A stretch of DNA of 46,207 bases from Chloroflexota bacterium (GTDB lineage: Bacteria > Chloroflexota > Anaerolineae > JAAYEA01): assembly GCA_012689325.1 (NCBI GenBank), contig JAAYEA010000371.1:1-46207 (forward strand), written 5' to 3'. A program made the position numbers and the translations under genes. The notes beneath the pieces are model-generated. The model ran no database searches. It saw only the letters and a program-made list of their open reading frames with translations, and was not told the origin of the DNA. Position 1 is the stretch's first letter. Each line of letters opens with the position of its first letter. This document shows, piece by piece, positions 34,459 to 42,168 of the stretch.

Positions 34459-34486
34459 ATTATATCCCGATCTTGGGCCGTGTCAA
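34459..34486 (-). promoter_or_regulatory. Consensus promoter of the marR-ABC operon
   Basis: On the minus strand TTGACA (34486-34481) and TATAAT (34464-34459) have a 16-base spacer. Both boxes are perfect matches to consensus. Confidence 0.85.
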
Positions 34487-34525
34487 ATCACGGGACAACT
34501 GGACGTGGATGTGGTCGCCTCGCGC

Positions 34526-34554
34526 TTGACGAACTGGCGCAAATCGTGTATAAT
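34526..34554 (+). promoter_or_regulatory. Promoter of the sulfur-relay operon
   Basis: TTGACG (34526-34531), a 17-base spacer and TATAAT (34549-34554). The start of transcription would fall on the palindrome at 34561-34579. Confidence 0.8.
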
Positions 34555-34560
34555 AATGGC

Positions 34561-34579
34561 GATACCCCTATAGGGTATC
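34561..34579. promoter_or_regulatory. CsoR/CstR-like operator palindrome
   Basis: GATACCCCTATAGGGTATC is a 7-5-7 inverted repeat of the ATACCC...GGGTAT type bound by CsoR-family repressors (copper-sensing CsoR, persulfide-sensing CstR). It overlaps the expected transcription start, so a bound repressor would block the promoter. The repressor gene is not in the window. The match is by eye. Confidence 0.6.
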
Positions 34580-34620
34580 ACGCGCTCCGCAGTGGACGTG
34601 GGTGCCAAGGAGGTGGCGGC

Positions 34621-35334
34621 ATGAAGATCGCGGTGGGCTCGCTTGGAACAAACCTCGACGCCTGGGTGGGCGGCAAGTTTGGCTATTGCCCCCAATTCAT
34701 CATTGTGGACAGCGACACGATGGACTATGTGGTCGTCCCCATGCCGCCTGCCGAGTCCGAACAGGAGGCCAGCCTCAAAGCGATTCGCACAGTGGCCCGG
34801 AATGGGGCGGCGGTCCTGATCGTGCAGAAGGCTATGCCGGCCTGCTGCCAGGTGATGACGAGCCTGGGCATCGAGGTCGTCGATGGTGTGGACGGCCTGA
34901 CCGTCCGGCAGGCGGTGGAGCGGTACCTGCGCCAGCAGTTGGCTGCGCCCGAGTCCCGCAAGGGGGCGCCGCCCAAGATAGCCGTGGCCGCGCTGGGGCC
35001 TGACCTGGGCGCTTGGGTGGGTAACCGCTTCGATGGGGCCTGCTACTTTGTGGTGGTTGATCCAGCCACCATGTCGCATGAGGCGCTGGAGGTGGAGCCG
35101 GTGCAGGCTGGCCAGCACCTCAGGTTGGACACCATCCGCAAGCTGGTTGAGCACGGCGTGAACGTGGTGGCGACGACGGCAATCACGCCGCCTTGTTGCC
35201 AGGCGCTGTGGAGCTTGGCCATCGACGTGGTGATCGTGAAGGGAGGCGCCACCGTGGCGCAAGTCGTCGAGCAGTTCAAGCGCGGCGAGTTGGGCGAGCC
35301 ACAGGCCATGTGGCCCGGAGAGGAGAGCAGATGA
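34621..35334 (+). CDS. Tandem NifX-like (dinitrogenase Fe-Mo cofactor biosynthesis) protein with paired-cysteine motifs
   Basis: This 237-residue protein has two repeats of the NifX/NifB C-terminal-type fold (residues ~1-105 and ~118-225). Each starts KIAV..LG..L.AWVG and ends with an alpha/beta segment. Where the family usually has a Gly-x-Gly-Pro loop, both repeats have a Cys-Cys pair: PACCQV (Cys75-76) and PPCCQA (Cys192-193). This suggests a thiol/persulfide or metal role suited to its sulfur-relay neighbours, which is inference. The ATG at 34621 has AAGGAGG upstream. Its stop overlaps the next start (ATGA). Confidence 0.82.
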   Translation: MKIAVGSLGTNLDAWVGGKFGYCPQFIIVDSDTMDYVVVPMPPAESEQEASLKAIRTVARNGAAVLIVQKAMPACCQVMTSLGIEVVDGVDGLTVRQAVERYLRQQLAAPESRKGAPPKIAVAALGPDLGAWVGNRFDGACYFVVVDPATMSHEALEVEPVQAGQHLRLDTIRKLVEHGVNVVATTAITPPCCQALWSLAIDVVIVKGGATVAQVVEQFKRGELGEPQAMWPGEESR

Positions 35335-35684
35335 AGATCGGCGTGCTCATCATGGAGGGACCCTACCAACACCAGGCCGTGGATTCGGCGTACCACTTTG
35401 CCAAGGCGGCGCTGGCCAGAGGGCACGAAATCGCGGGCATATTCCTCTATACCGACGGGGTCAACAACGCAAACAAGTTCATCAGGCCGCCGGGAGAGCG
35501 GAATGTCAATGGAATGCTGGACGAGCTGGGCGCGCTGGGCATCCCGGTGATCGCGTGCAGCGCGTGCGCGCGCTTCCGCGGTCTGCAGAAGGACATGGTC
35601 TCGGCCAACATTCGCGCGTCAGGGTTGGGCTCGCTGGCCGAGTTTATCACCGCGGCTGACCGCTTCGTGACCTTTGGGGACTAG
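35331..35684 (+). CDS. DsrE/TusD-family sulfur-relay protein
   Basis: This 117-residue protein begins KIGVLIMEGPYQHQAVDSAY and contains VIACSACARFRGL, where the first Cys matches the persulfide-carrying position of DsrE/TusD. TYDGVNN-type residues (LYTDGVNNAN) are also typical. Together with DsrF and DsrH it should form a complex that receives sulfur from TusA. It overlaps the NifX-like gene by 4 bases and is followed after 11 bases by DsrF. Confidence 0.88.
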   Translation: MKIGVLIMEGPYQHQAVDSAYHFAKAALARGHEIAGIFLYTDGVNNANKFIRPPGERNVNGMLDELGALGIPVIACSACARFRGLQKDMVSANIRASGLGSLAEFITAADRFVTFGD

Positions 35685-35695
35685 GAGGCCTGAGG

Positions 35696-36052
35696 ATGAA
35701 GAAGGTGGCGATCGTCATGCGCAAGGCCCCCTATGGCAGCGTCTATAGCGCCGAGGGGTATCGGAGCATCATGGGGTTGGGCGTCTTTGAGATGGACGTG
35801 GCCGTGGCGTTCGTGGATGACGGCGTGTACGTGTTGCTCAAGGGCCAGAACCCCGCCAAGCTGGACATGAAGCCGCTTGGCGACGGCTTTCCCATGCTGT
35901 CCGATTTCGATGTCAAGCAGTTCTACGTCCATGCGGAGTCGCTGGCCGAGCGGGGCCTGACGGCGGATGACCTGGTGATGGGAGTGGAAGTGCTGGACAG
36001 TGCGGGGATTTCGGCGGCGCTGGCTGGCTGCGACGTTGTTCTGCCCTTCTAA
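35696..36052 (+). CDS. DsrF/TusC-family sulfur-relay protein
   Basis: This 118-residue protein is of the TusC/DsrF type: KKVAIVMRKAPYGSVYSAEGYR at the start, VAVAFVDDGVYVLLKGQNP in the middle and AGCDVVLPF at the end. TusC has no catalytic Cys in the E. coli complex and serves as a structural subunit; the single Cys near the end here is not at a known carrier position. It lies between the DsrE and DsrH genes in the usual order. Confidence 0.87.
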   Translation: MKKVAIVMRKAPYGSVYSAEGYRSIMGLGVFEMDVAVAFVDDGVYVLLKGQNPAKLDMKPLGDGFPMLSDFDVKQFYVHAESLAERGLTADDLVMGVEVLDSAGISAALAGCDVVLPF

Positions 36053-36064
36053 GGAGGCCTGGCG

Positions 36065-36358
36065 ATGCTATTCATGATCAACAAGACACCAACGCAGTAC
36101 GGGAACCTGGCCTCGGCGTTGCGGATCGCCGCCAAGGGCCAGCCTATCCTGCTGTATGAGGATGGCGTCTATGCGGCGATGAGCGGCGCGCAGAGCGAGG
36201 CGCTCCTGCAGGCAGCGCTGGCGGACCATCCCGTCTATGCCTTGGAGGCTGACCTGGAGGCTCGCGGGCTGACCCGGCTGGTGCCCGGAGTGCAAGTGAT
36301 CGGATATGATGGCTTTGTGGAACTGGTCGAGCAACATAACGTTGCGCCGTGGATCTAG
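36065..36358 (+). CDS. DsrH/TusB-family sulfur-relay protein
   Basis: This 97-residue protein has the short DsrH/TusB fold: MLFMINKTPTQYGNLASALRIA, QPILLYEDGVYAAMSG and GLTRLVPGVQVIGYDGFVELV. It contains no cysteine, as in TusB rather than in the Allochromatium DsrH, so it is probably structural. Its position after DsrE and DsrF completes the DsrEFH set. Confidence 0.85.
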   Translation: MLFMINKTPTQYGNLASALRIAAKGQPILLYEDGVYAAMSGAQSEALLQAALADHPVYALEADLEARGLTRLVPGVQVIGYDGFVELVEQHNVAPWI

Positions 36359-36412
36359 GGTAGAGGAGCAACGGGGCGGTCCCGGCTCACAAGCGATGAA
36401 CGAGGAGGCAGA

Positions 36413-36643
36413 ATGAAGGGCGATCTGGTGCAGAACTCGATCGGGCAATTGTGCCCCATGCCGATCCTGATGCTGGCGAAGAACATGAAAAAGATGCAGC
36501 CGGGTCAGGTGTTGGAGATCCATGCCGATGACGAGGGCGCGCACGCCGACGTGCCGGCTTGGTGCGCGCAGACCGGCAACGAGCTGCTGGGCACCGAGGA
36601 TGGCGGCGGCTTCACCAAGTACTTTGTGAAAAAGGCGGGCTAG
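36413..36643 (+). CDS. tusA: TusA sulfur carrier protein
   Basis: This 76-residue protein has the carrier motif GQLCPMPILML with Cys14, and a second cysteine in the WCAQTGNELL segment typical of TusA proteins beside DsrE. It takes sulfur from a desulfurase or rhodanese and passes it to DsrE or DsrE2. It lies 54 bases after DsrH and 3 bases before DsrE2; the ATG at 36413 has GAGGAGG upstream. Confidence 0.9.
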   Translation: MKGDLVQNSIGQLCPMPILMLAKNMKKMQPGQVLEIHADDEGAHADVPAWCAQTGNELLGTEDGGGFTKYFVKKAG

Positions 36644-36646
36644 GCG

Positions 36647-37126
36647 ATGGGTGGCAACAACAAGTGTAGCCTGGTGGTGATGAGCGGCGACATGGACCGC
36701 ATAATGGGCGCCTTTATCATCGCCACGGGCGCGGCTGCGGCCGGCATGGACACCACCATGTTCTTTAGCTTCTGGGGGCTGAACGCCATCCGCAAGGAGA
36801 AGATCAACACCGGCCGGGGGTTCCTGGGCAAGATGATCGGCCTGCTGAACAAGGGCGGCATCGACCGGCTGAACCCTTCCCGGTTCAGCTTTGGCGGCAT
36901 TGGCCGGCTCCTCTTCAAAAAGATGATGAAGGACAAGCGGGTGACCTCGTTGCCCGAGCTGCTGCAGTTGGCGATCGACCTCGACGTCAAGCTGCTGGCG
37001 TGCAAGATGTCCATGGACGTGATGGAGATCTCCCGCGAGTCGCTGATCGATGGGGTGAGCGACATCGTGGGCGTGGCGACCTTTGTGAAGGAAGCGGCCG
37101 AGTCCGAGATCAATCTGTTCATCTAG
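36647..37126 (+). CDS. DsrE2-family sulfur-relay protein
   Basis: This 159-residue protein belongs to the DsrE2 branch: KCSLVVMSGDMDRIMGAFIIATGAAAAGMDTTMFFSFWG and then LLACKMSMDVMEI, in which the Cys matches the conserved thiol of DsrE2A. A hydrophobic segment near residues 17-40 is usual for the family and may contact the membrane. The tusA-dsrE2 pair is a known unit for sulfur transfer. It ends the operon, and a strong terminator follows. Confidence 0.9.
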   Translation: MGGNNKCSLVVMSGDMDRIMGAFIIATGAAAAGMDTTMFFSFWGLNAIRKEKINTGRGFLGKMIGLLNKGGIDRLNPSRFSFGGIGRLLFKKMMKDKRVTSLPELLQLAIDLDVKLLACKMSMDVMEISRESLIDGVSDIVGVATFVKEAAESEINLFI

Positions 37127-37154
37127 TGCCCCTCGGCATGGGCGCTGAGGACCG

Positions 37155-37189
37155 AGCTCCGAGCCCGCATGGGTTCGGAGCTTTTGTTT
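37155..37189 (+). terminator. Terminator of the sulfur-relay operon
   Basis: AGCTCCGAGCCC (37155-37166) pairs with GGGTTCGGAGCT (37171-37182), with one G-U pair and a GCAT loop, followed by TTTGTTT. Confidence 0.88.
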
Positions 37190-37293
37190 GCCGCCGCGGC
37201 CGATCTGGCTAAGATGAAGCCGTCGCTGGCGCGCGCCGCGTCGGTTCAGCGCTGTGGCGGCGCCAAGCTCGAGCACACCTGAAGGAGCGAGCC

Positions 37294-38103
37294 ATGAACA
37301 CCTATGAATTGCGCGAGTATCTGCTGGCCAGGGCGCCATGGGTCGATCGCGCCAAAACCGTGGATACCATCAAGGCTGGCGACCCCTACCGCGAGGTCAA
37401 GCGCGTCGCGGTCGGCTGGATGTCTACCATCTTGGACCTCCGCGCGGCGCACGAGTTGGGCTGCGACCTCTTTATCACCCATGAACCGACCTTCTGGGAG
37501 CACTCGCAAGAGGAGCGCGAATTGCGGGGCGTGGAGCCGGGCCTGACGAAACAGCGGTTCCTGGACCAGACGGGCATGGTCGTGCTGAGAGTGCATGACA
37601 CATGGGACTATTGGCCGGAGATCGGCATTCGCGAGTCGTGGGCCCGCGGGCTGGGCCTCACCCAGTTGGTGGGCGAGGATGAGACGCGCCTGCACGGCGT
37701 CTATGCTGTGGAGCCCCAGACGCTGGGCCAGTTTGCCGCACAGGTGGCGACACGGGTCAAGCCCCTGGGCGAGGACTGCGTGCGGGTGATGGGCGATCCG
37801 GAGCGACCGGTGTCGCGCGTGGCGGTGGGCGTGGGCTGCCTGGTTCCTGATAAGGATGCCGTGGACATGGGCGCGGATGCGCTGGTGGTCTGCTATGACG
37901 GCGCCACGTACTGGCGCAAGCGTGAGCGCATCTACGAGCTGGGCGTCGGCGTCATCGTTGTGGAGCACGGCACTTCCGAGCTGTGGGGGCTGGAGAGCCT
38001 GGCGCGCTATCTGGGGGAGACCTTCCCCGAGCTGGAGGTACATAGCGTGGCCAACGCGCCAGTGCCCTGGACTGTGTTTCCCCGAGACTCCGCGGCGGGA
38101 TAG
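37294..38103 (+). CDS. Nif3-like dinuclear metal protein
   Basis: This 269-residue protein has the Nif3/GTP-cyclohydrolase-1-type-2 fold: N-terminal TIKAGDPYREVKRVAVGW, FITHEPTFW (metal-binding His) and near the end VVEHGTSELWG (His/Glu ligands). These proteins bind two metal ions; their true reaction is still unclear. It has no cysteine-rich insert. GGAG lies just before the ATG at 37294. No promoter is evident in the gap after the upstream terminator; a terminator follows. Confidence 0.85.
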   Translation: MNTYELREYLLARAPWVDRAKTVDTIKAGDPYREVKRVAVGWMSTILDLRAAHELGCDLFITHEPTFWEHSQEERELRGVEPGLTKQRFLDQTGMVVLRVHDTWDYWPEIGIRESWARGLGLTQLVGEDETRLHGVYAVEPQTLGQFAAQVATRVKPLGEDCVRVMGDPERPVSRVAVGVGCLVPDKDAVDMGADALVVCYDGATYWRKRERIYELGVGVIVVEHGTSELWGLESLARYLGETFPELEVHSVANAPVPWTVFPRDSAAG

Positions 38104-38114
38104 GCAGAGGATGG

Positions 38115-38147
38115 CGCGCCCAGCAGACCCTCTTGCTGGGCGCGTTT
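38115..38147 (+). terminator. Terminator after the Nif3-like gene
   Basis: CGCGCCCAGCA (38115-38125) pairs perfectly with TGCTGGGCGCG (38134-38144) around an eight-base loop, followed by a short TTT that overlaps the next -35 box. Confidence 0.7.
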
Positions 38148-38173
38148 GACAATTGGCGCGCATCTGGTATGCT
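38146..38173 (+). promoter_or_regulatory. Promoter of the hybrid histidine kinase gene
   Basis: TTGACA (38146-38151), a 16-base spacer and TATGCT (38168-38173). It argues for a translation start downstream of about 38180, hence ATG 38232 (GGAAGG upstream). Confidence 0.65.
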
Positions 38174-38231
38174 GGACAGTAGCCATCTGAATCTGGTTGG
38201 CGTGGGCACGTCTCAATCGGGATGGAAGGCG

Positions 38232-39731
38232 ATGTGGTCCAAACTACCGGTTGATGCTCTCAGCGGCGTGGCGGGATATGCTCCCCTTATCGCGCTAGCG
38301 GTCGGCCTGCTGGTGGCGGCGGCGCTGCTCTTCGATCACTGGCGGCACCGGGGTCGCAGGCTGCGCCGGAGCGTCACCAAGCTCTCGGCAGAGAATGCTG
38401 CGCTACGCGCTGAACTGGCCCAGCAAGAGCGCTATGCGGAGGCGGATCGGCAGTCGCTGGCTGAGGCAGAAACCAGACTGGGCGAGCTGAGGGAGCGCTG
38501 CCAGGGCCTGGCCGGAACGGCTCAGCAGGTGGAGGCGCAACTCGCCCTCCGCACGGACTCGCAGCGCGAGCTGGAGCGGCGGCTGGTGCAGGCCCACAAG
38601 ATGGAGGCGCTGAGCAGGCTGGCCGGCGGGCTGGCCCACGAGTTTGGCAACCTCATGGCTATCATCACGGGATACGCCGATCTGGCGCTGACCGACCCCT
38701 CTCTTTCCGCGCGGGTGCATGGTGATTTCGCCGCGGTGAAGCAGGCGGCGGCCCACGCCGCAGAGCTGAGCGATCAACTGCTCGCCATTGGCCGCGCGCA
38801 TGCTCGGCAGGAAGCTCCCCTCGACCTCAACCGCTCCATCACGAATCTACAAGAGATGCTCTATCATGTGTTGGGCGCGCAGATCCGCATGGAGACCCGG
38901 CTGGACCCGGAACTGGTGTCCGTGCAGGGAGACGGCGGGGAGGTCGCCCAGGTCTTGTTGACTCTGGCGTTGCATGCCGCGGATGCGATGGACGAGGGTG
39001 GGAGGCTGCTCTTTCGCACCGCCAATGCGCATCTCGAGCAGCTGCACGCGTGCGAGTTTGGGACCCTGCCTCCGGGCGACTATGCCCTCCTGGCGGTTCA
39101 TCATACCGGGCGGATCGCCGACTGGCCGCGGGTCGCGGCGGATCTCAGGGGGGGGGCCTCCGGCGCCGCAGCTGCGGAGCCAAGCTCGCCTTCCCGCGAG
39201 CTGGCGATCTGCCGCGAGATCATCACACGAGCTGGCGGGCATATCCACGCCGAGCTGGAGCCGGCGGCTGGGGCCACGTTCAGCGTCTACTGGCCGACCG
39301 CGCCGGATCTCCGAGGCCGGCCCGCGCCAGACGTGCGGCGAGAGCGGCGGGGGCTGGCGACGGTGCTTTTGGTGGAGACCGAGGCGTCCACGGCCGACCT
39401 GGCGCAGGAGATCCTGAGCCTGGAAGGGTACCAGGTTCTGCGGACGGCCGATGCCGAGGAGGCCCTGGGGCTCGCCGCCGAGATGCAGGGTTCCATCGAT
39501 GTCCTGGTGACTGCCCTCGCGCTGCCGGGGTGGAGCGGGACCGAGCTGGCGGCCCAGCTTGAGGAACGCTGTCTCGGTCTGCGGACGATCTATCTGGCTG
39601 ACCCGGAGGGCGCGGGGCCCCACGCGGGGGATGATCTCCCCACGGGCGCGACGGTGCTGACCCATGCCGAGGTGGCTGAAGACCTGGCGGAGGCGGTCCG
39701 GGCGCTCCTGGAGCCGGAGCGCGCGGGATAA
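38232..39731 (+). CDS. Degenerate hybrid histidine kinase/receiver protein
   Basis: This 499-residue protein has one membrane segment (residues ~13-36), a coiled coil (~45-125), a dimerisation domain with an intact H-box (AGGLAHEFGNLMAIITGYADL, phospho-His near 136), an ATPase domain and a receiver. The ATPase N-box reads LLTLALHAADAM, lacking the two conserved Asn of LLNLxxNAxDA. The G-box is lost (GGASGAAAAEPSSPS). The receiver has LVTALALPG, so the phospho-acceptor Asp is Ala (near 427), and the acidic pair, Thr/Ser and Lys are also changed. It probably cannot phosphorylate itself and may act as a scaffold or phospho-sink. The promoter at 38146 sets the start. Confidence 0.85.
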   Translation: MWSKLPVDALSGVAGYAPLIALAVGLLVAAALLFDHWRHRGRRLRRSVTKLSAENAALRAELAQQERYAEADRQSLAEAETRLGELRERCQGLAGTAQQVEAQLALRTDSQRELERRLVQAHKMEALSRLAGGLAHEFGNLMAIITGYADLALTDPSLSARVHGDFAAVKQAAAHAAELSDQLLAIGRAHARQEAPLDLNRSITNLQEMLYHVLGAQIRMETRLDPELVSVQGDGGEVAQVLLTLALHAADAMDEGGRLLFRTANAHLEQLHACEFGTLPPGDYALLAVHHTGRIADWPRVAADLRGGASGAAAAEPSSPSRELAICREIITRAGGHIHAELEPAAGATFSVYWPTAPDLRGRPAPDVRRERRGLATVLLVETEASTADLAQEILSLEGYQVLRTADAEEALGLAAEMQGSIDVLVTALALPGWSGTELAAQLEERCLGLRTIYLADPEGAGPHAGDDLPTGATVLTHAEVAEDLAEAVRALLEPERAG

Positions 39732-39756
39732 GCGGGGCGAGGGCGGCGCAAGCGCG

Positions 39757-40671
39757 CTAGCCAAAGTGCTTGGCGCGCATACCCTCCAGAAAGGCCAATG
39801 AACGGCGCATGTCCTCCATGCCGTTCAGCCCATCCTCGATGGAGACCCAACCGTGGTACCCGGCCTGCTTGAGCGCGGCAAAGATGCGGTCATAGTCGTT
39901 CATCCCCTGGCCGACGACGCCGTGCTGCAACAACGGCGCGTAGCCCAAAGCTCCCTCGGCTTGCGCGAGCTGCTCCCGGGTGACGCCCGGTCTCAGGGCG
40001 CGGTCGCTGGCGTGCATGCTGACCACCTGGCCGGCCACGGCCTCCAGCAGCTCCAGAGGATCATCGCCGGCGATGATGGCGTTGGAGGGGTCGTATTGCA
40101 CCCCGAAGCGGCCCCGGTCCGCTGGGCCTAGCCGGCCCGCCACCCCGTCTACGATCTCCAGAAAGACGTCCATCCTGAGGGCGAACTCGGGATAGAGCCA
40201 CTGGCTGTCCTTGTAGTGGTTCTCCATGCCCAACACCACATCCAACTCGCGCGCCAGCGGCACAAGCTGAAGGATGCACTCCACGACCCACTCCACACCC
40301 TGTTCGCGACTCACCTCCGGGCGGCACTGGCCGGAGAGCACCCGGCAGACCACTCCTGGCCCTCCCAACTGGGCGGCCACCCGCATCATGGCCGCCTGGT
40401 GCTCCACGGCCCTCTGCCGGGCGCTGGCATCGGGCTGGGCCAGGTCGGGGGAAGCGATGAACATGGGCATGGCAAACCCCGCCTCCCGGATGGCGTCGCG
40501 CAGCCGCTCGACCTCGCCGCGATCCGTGCTGGGCAGAAAGCGCTCGTACATCTCGAGGCCTTCCGCGGGCAGCTCGGCCCGCGCCATGGCGATCCAGTCA
40601 TAGACGGTCATGGTGTGATGCAGGCCGATCTCGTACTCGAAGCACTTGGGGTAGCAGGCGATCCTGATCAT
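39757..40671 (-). CDS. Sugar phosphate isomerase/epimerase (TIM barrel)
   Basis: This 304-residue protein has barrel motifs with ligand residues in VLGMENHYKDS, FGVQYDPSNAII and MHASDRA, with WVSIEDG at the end. It falls in the sugar-phosphate isomerase/epimerase superfamily. The ATG at 40671 has GGAGG four bases upstream; earlier frames lack a site. It is 19 bases downstream of a sulfatase on the same strand, so it may act on the desulfated sugar (inference). Confidence 0.87.
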   Translation of the reverse strand: MIRIACYPKCFEYEIGLHHTMTVYDWIAMARAELPAEGLEMYERFLPSTDRGEVERLRDAIREAGFAMPMFIASPDLAQPDASARQRAVEHQAAMMRVAAQLGGPGVVCRVLSGQCRPEVSREQGVEWVVECILQLVPLARELDVVLGMENHYKDSQWLYPEFALRMDVFLEIVDGVAGRLGPADRGRFGVQYDPSNAIIAGDDPLELLEAVAGQVVSMHASDRALRPGVTREQLAQAEGALGYAPLLQHGVVGQGMNDYDRIFAALKQAGYHGWVSIEDGLNGMEDMRRSLAFLEGMRAKHFG

Positions 40672-40690
40672 CGGGCCTCCGCGGCGCGGT

Positions 40691-42142
40691 TCACCTTTGT
40701 GGAGGGAGCCCCCTGGGATCCTCGTCCCAGGGGACCACATCGGCTGTGGACACATACCAATCGAGCAGGCGTTGCTTCAGATCCGCCCGGATCGAGGCCA
40801 GCGCGGGGTCGTCGTAGCGGTTGTCCAGCTCGCGCGGGTCGCGCTTCAGGTCGTAGAGCTCGTTCACGCCGTGGGTGCGCAGCACCAGCTTGTGGTCGCC
40901 GAGGCGGATCATGACCGAGCGGCAGACCGAATCGGGATGCTCCTGCTGTTGCAGGCCCTTGGGGTAATAGATCTGGGCACGATCGGCAAAGATCGCTTGG
41001 GAGGCGCCGCGGCTGGCGGTGCGGCCCTCGAAGGCAAAGGGCTCGTGACGGTCGTAGCCGCCCTCGGCAAAGACGGCGCGCCGCGAATCGCCTGCGGCGC
41101 CGCCAAGCTGGGGCATGAGCGAGCGAGAAAAGTGGGTATGCTGCGGCCTGACGCCGGCAAGGTCATAGCAGGTGGCCATGACGTCCAGGAGCTCCATGGG
41201 CTCGCGCACCACGTGGCCCCCCTTGCCATTGGGCGCGCGGATGATCAGGGGGACGCGGGTGAGCGCCTCGTCGAGGGCGCTGGGCCACTTTTCCACCAAA
41301 CCATAGTCGCCAGCCCAGTCGCCATGATCGGCGGAGACGATGAGGGCGGTATCGTCAGCCAGGCCCGACTCGTCCAGGGCGCGCAAGAGCTGGCCCAGCA
41401 TCCAGTCGCAATAGGTGCACATGCCCAGATAGGTGGCCTGAATCCGACGGAAGAACGGCTCATCGAGCTCATCCAGACGGCGGTAGCGGCGGATCAGATC
41501 ATAGTAGTCGGGCTTGTTGGGCAGGCCGGCTGGGCGCAGCGGCGGCAGGTCAGCCGGGTCGTACATGCTGTGAAAGGGCTCCGGCGCGGCATAAGGGGGG
41601 TGCGGCATCGAGAGCGGGAGATAAAGCACAAATGGCGCGGCCTGGGCCGCTCGCGAATGGAGAAAGTCGATGCCCTTTTGCACGTTGCGCATGTCGCCGG
41701 TCTCGTGCAGGCCGCCCGGAAAGGGCCGGTAGTCAAAGCTGTAGTAGTGCGGGTCGTCGATGGCATAGGGGTTGGGGCCCGCATGCCCACCGGGTTCGTG
41801 GGTGTAGGTGTCCAGGGCTAGCGGAAAGGAGCCGGGGGAGTATAGGTCGTTCTTGCCGTGCCACTCGATGTGGTAGCCGGCGGATCTGAGGTCGCGGAGC
41901 AGGCTGGGCTCGTGCGGGCGGAGCAGGTGCCAGAGCGTTCGGTGCCCGGCCACATGAGGGTACCAGCCGGTCATCAGGCTGCATCGGGATGGAGTACAGA
42001 CTGTATGCTGGACATAACATTGGTCAAAGCGTACTCCCTCTTCACATAACCGATCATAGTAGGGAGTGCGGACCAGGGGGTGCCCGTAGCAGGACAGGCT
42101 CTCGGCGCGCATCTCGTCGGGCAGAAAGATGACCAGGTTCAT
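40691..42142 (-). CDS. Cys-type sulfatase
   Basis: This 483-residue protein has the formylglycine motif HTVCTPSRCSLMTGWYP (Cys49) and starts NLVIFLPDEMRAESL, with the metal site in the first strand. The C-terminal part has SADHGDWAGDYGLVEKWPS and the ELYDLKRDPRELDNRYDD tail typical of sulfatases. It has no signal peptide. The ATG at 42142 has AAGGAG upstream. The second sulfatase in the window, it is likely co-transcribed with the following isomerase. Formylglycine maturation must come from elsewhere. Confidence 0.9.
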   Translation of the reverse strand: MNLVIFLPDEMRAESLSCYGHPLVRTPYYDRLCEEGVRFDQCYVQHTVCTPSRCSLMTGWYPHVAGHRTLWHLLRPHEPSLLRDLRSAGYHIEWHGKNDLYSPGSFPLALDTYTHEPGGHAGPNPYAIDDPHYYSFDYRPFPGGLHETGDMRNVQKGIDFLHSRAAQAAPFVLYLPLSMPHPPYAAPEPFHSMYDPADLPPLRPAGLPNKPDYYDLIRRYRRLDELDEPFFRRIQATYLGMCTYCDWMLGQLLRALDESGLADDTALIVSADHGDWAGDYGLVEKWPSALDEALTRVPLIIRAPNGKGGHVVREPMELLDVMATCYDLAGVRPQHTHFSRSLMPQLGGAAGDSRRAVFAEGGYDRHEPFAFEGRTASRGASQAIFADRAQIYYPKGLQQQEHPDSVCRSVMIRLGDHKLVLRTHGVNELYDLKRDPRELDNRYDDPALASIRADLKQRLLDWYVSTADVVPWDEDPRGLPPQR

Positions 42143-42168
42143 GGCGCTCCTTGGGCTCGGAGTGGCGG

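Noticed and set aside
36068-37339. A 423-codon open frame on the minus strand
   Set aside because: It runs across dsrH, tusA and dsrE2, all of which are recognised families, and through their terminator.
39150-39158. Possible frameshift at a run of nine G in the histidine kinase
   Set aside because: The sequence on both sides is kinase-like in the same frame (LAVHHTG before, LAICREIITRAGG after), so the loss of the G-box is real and not a frameshift.
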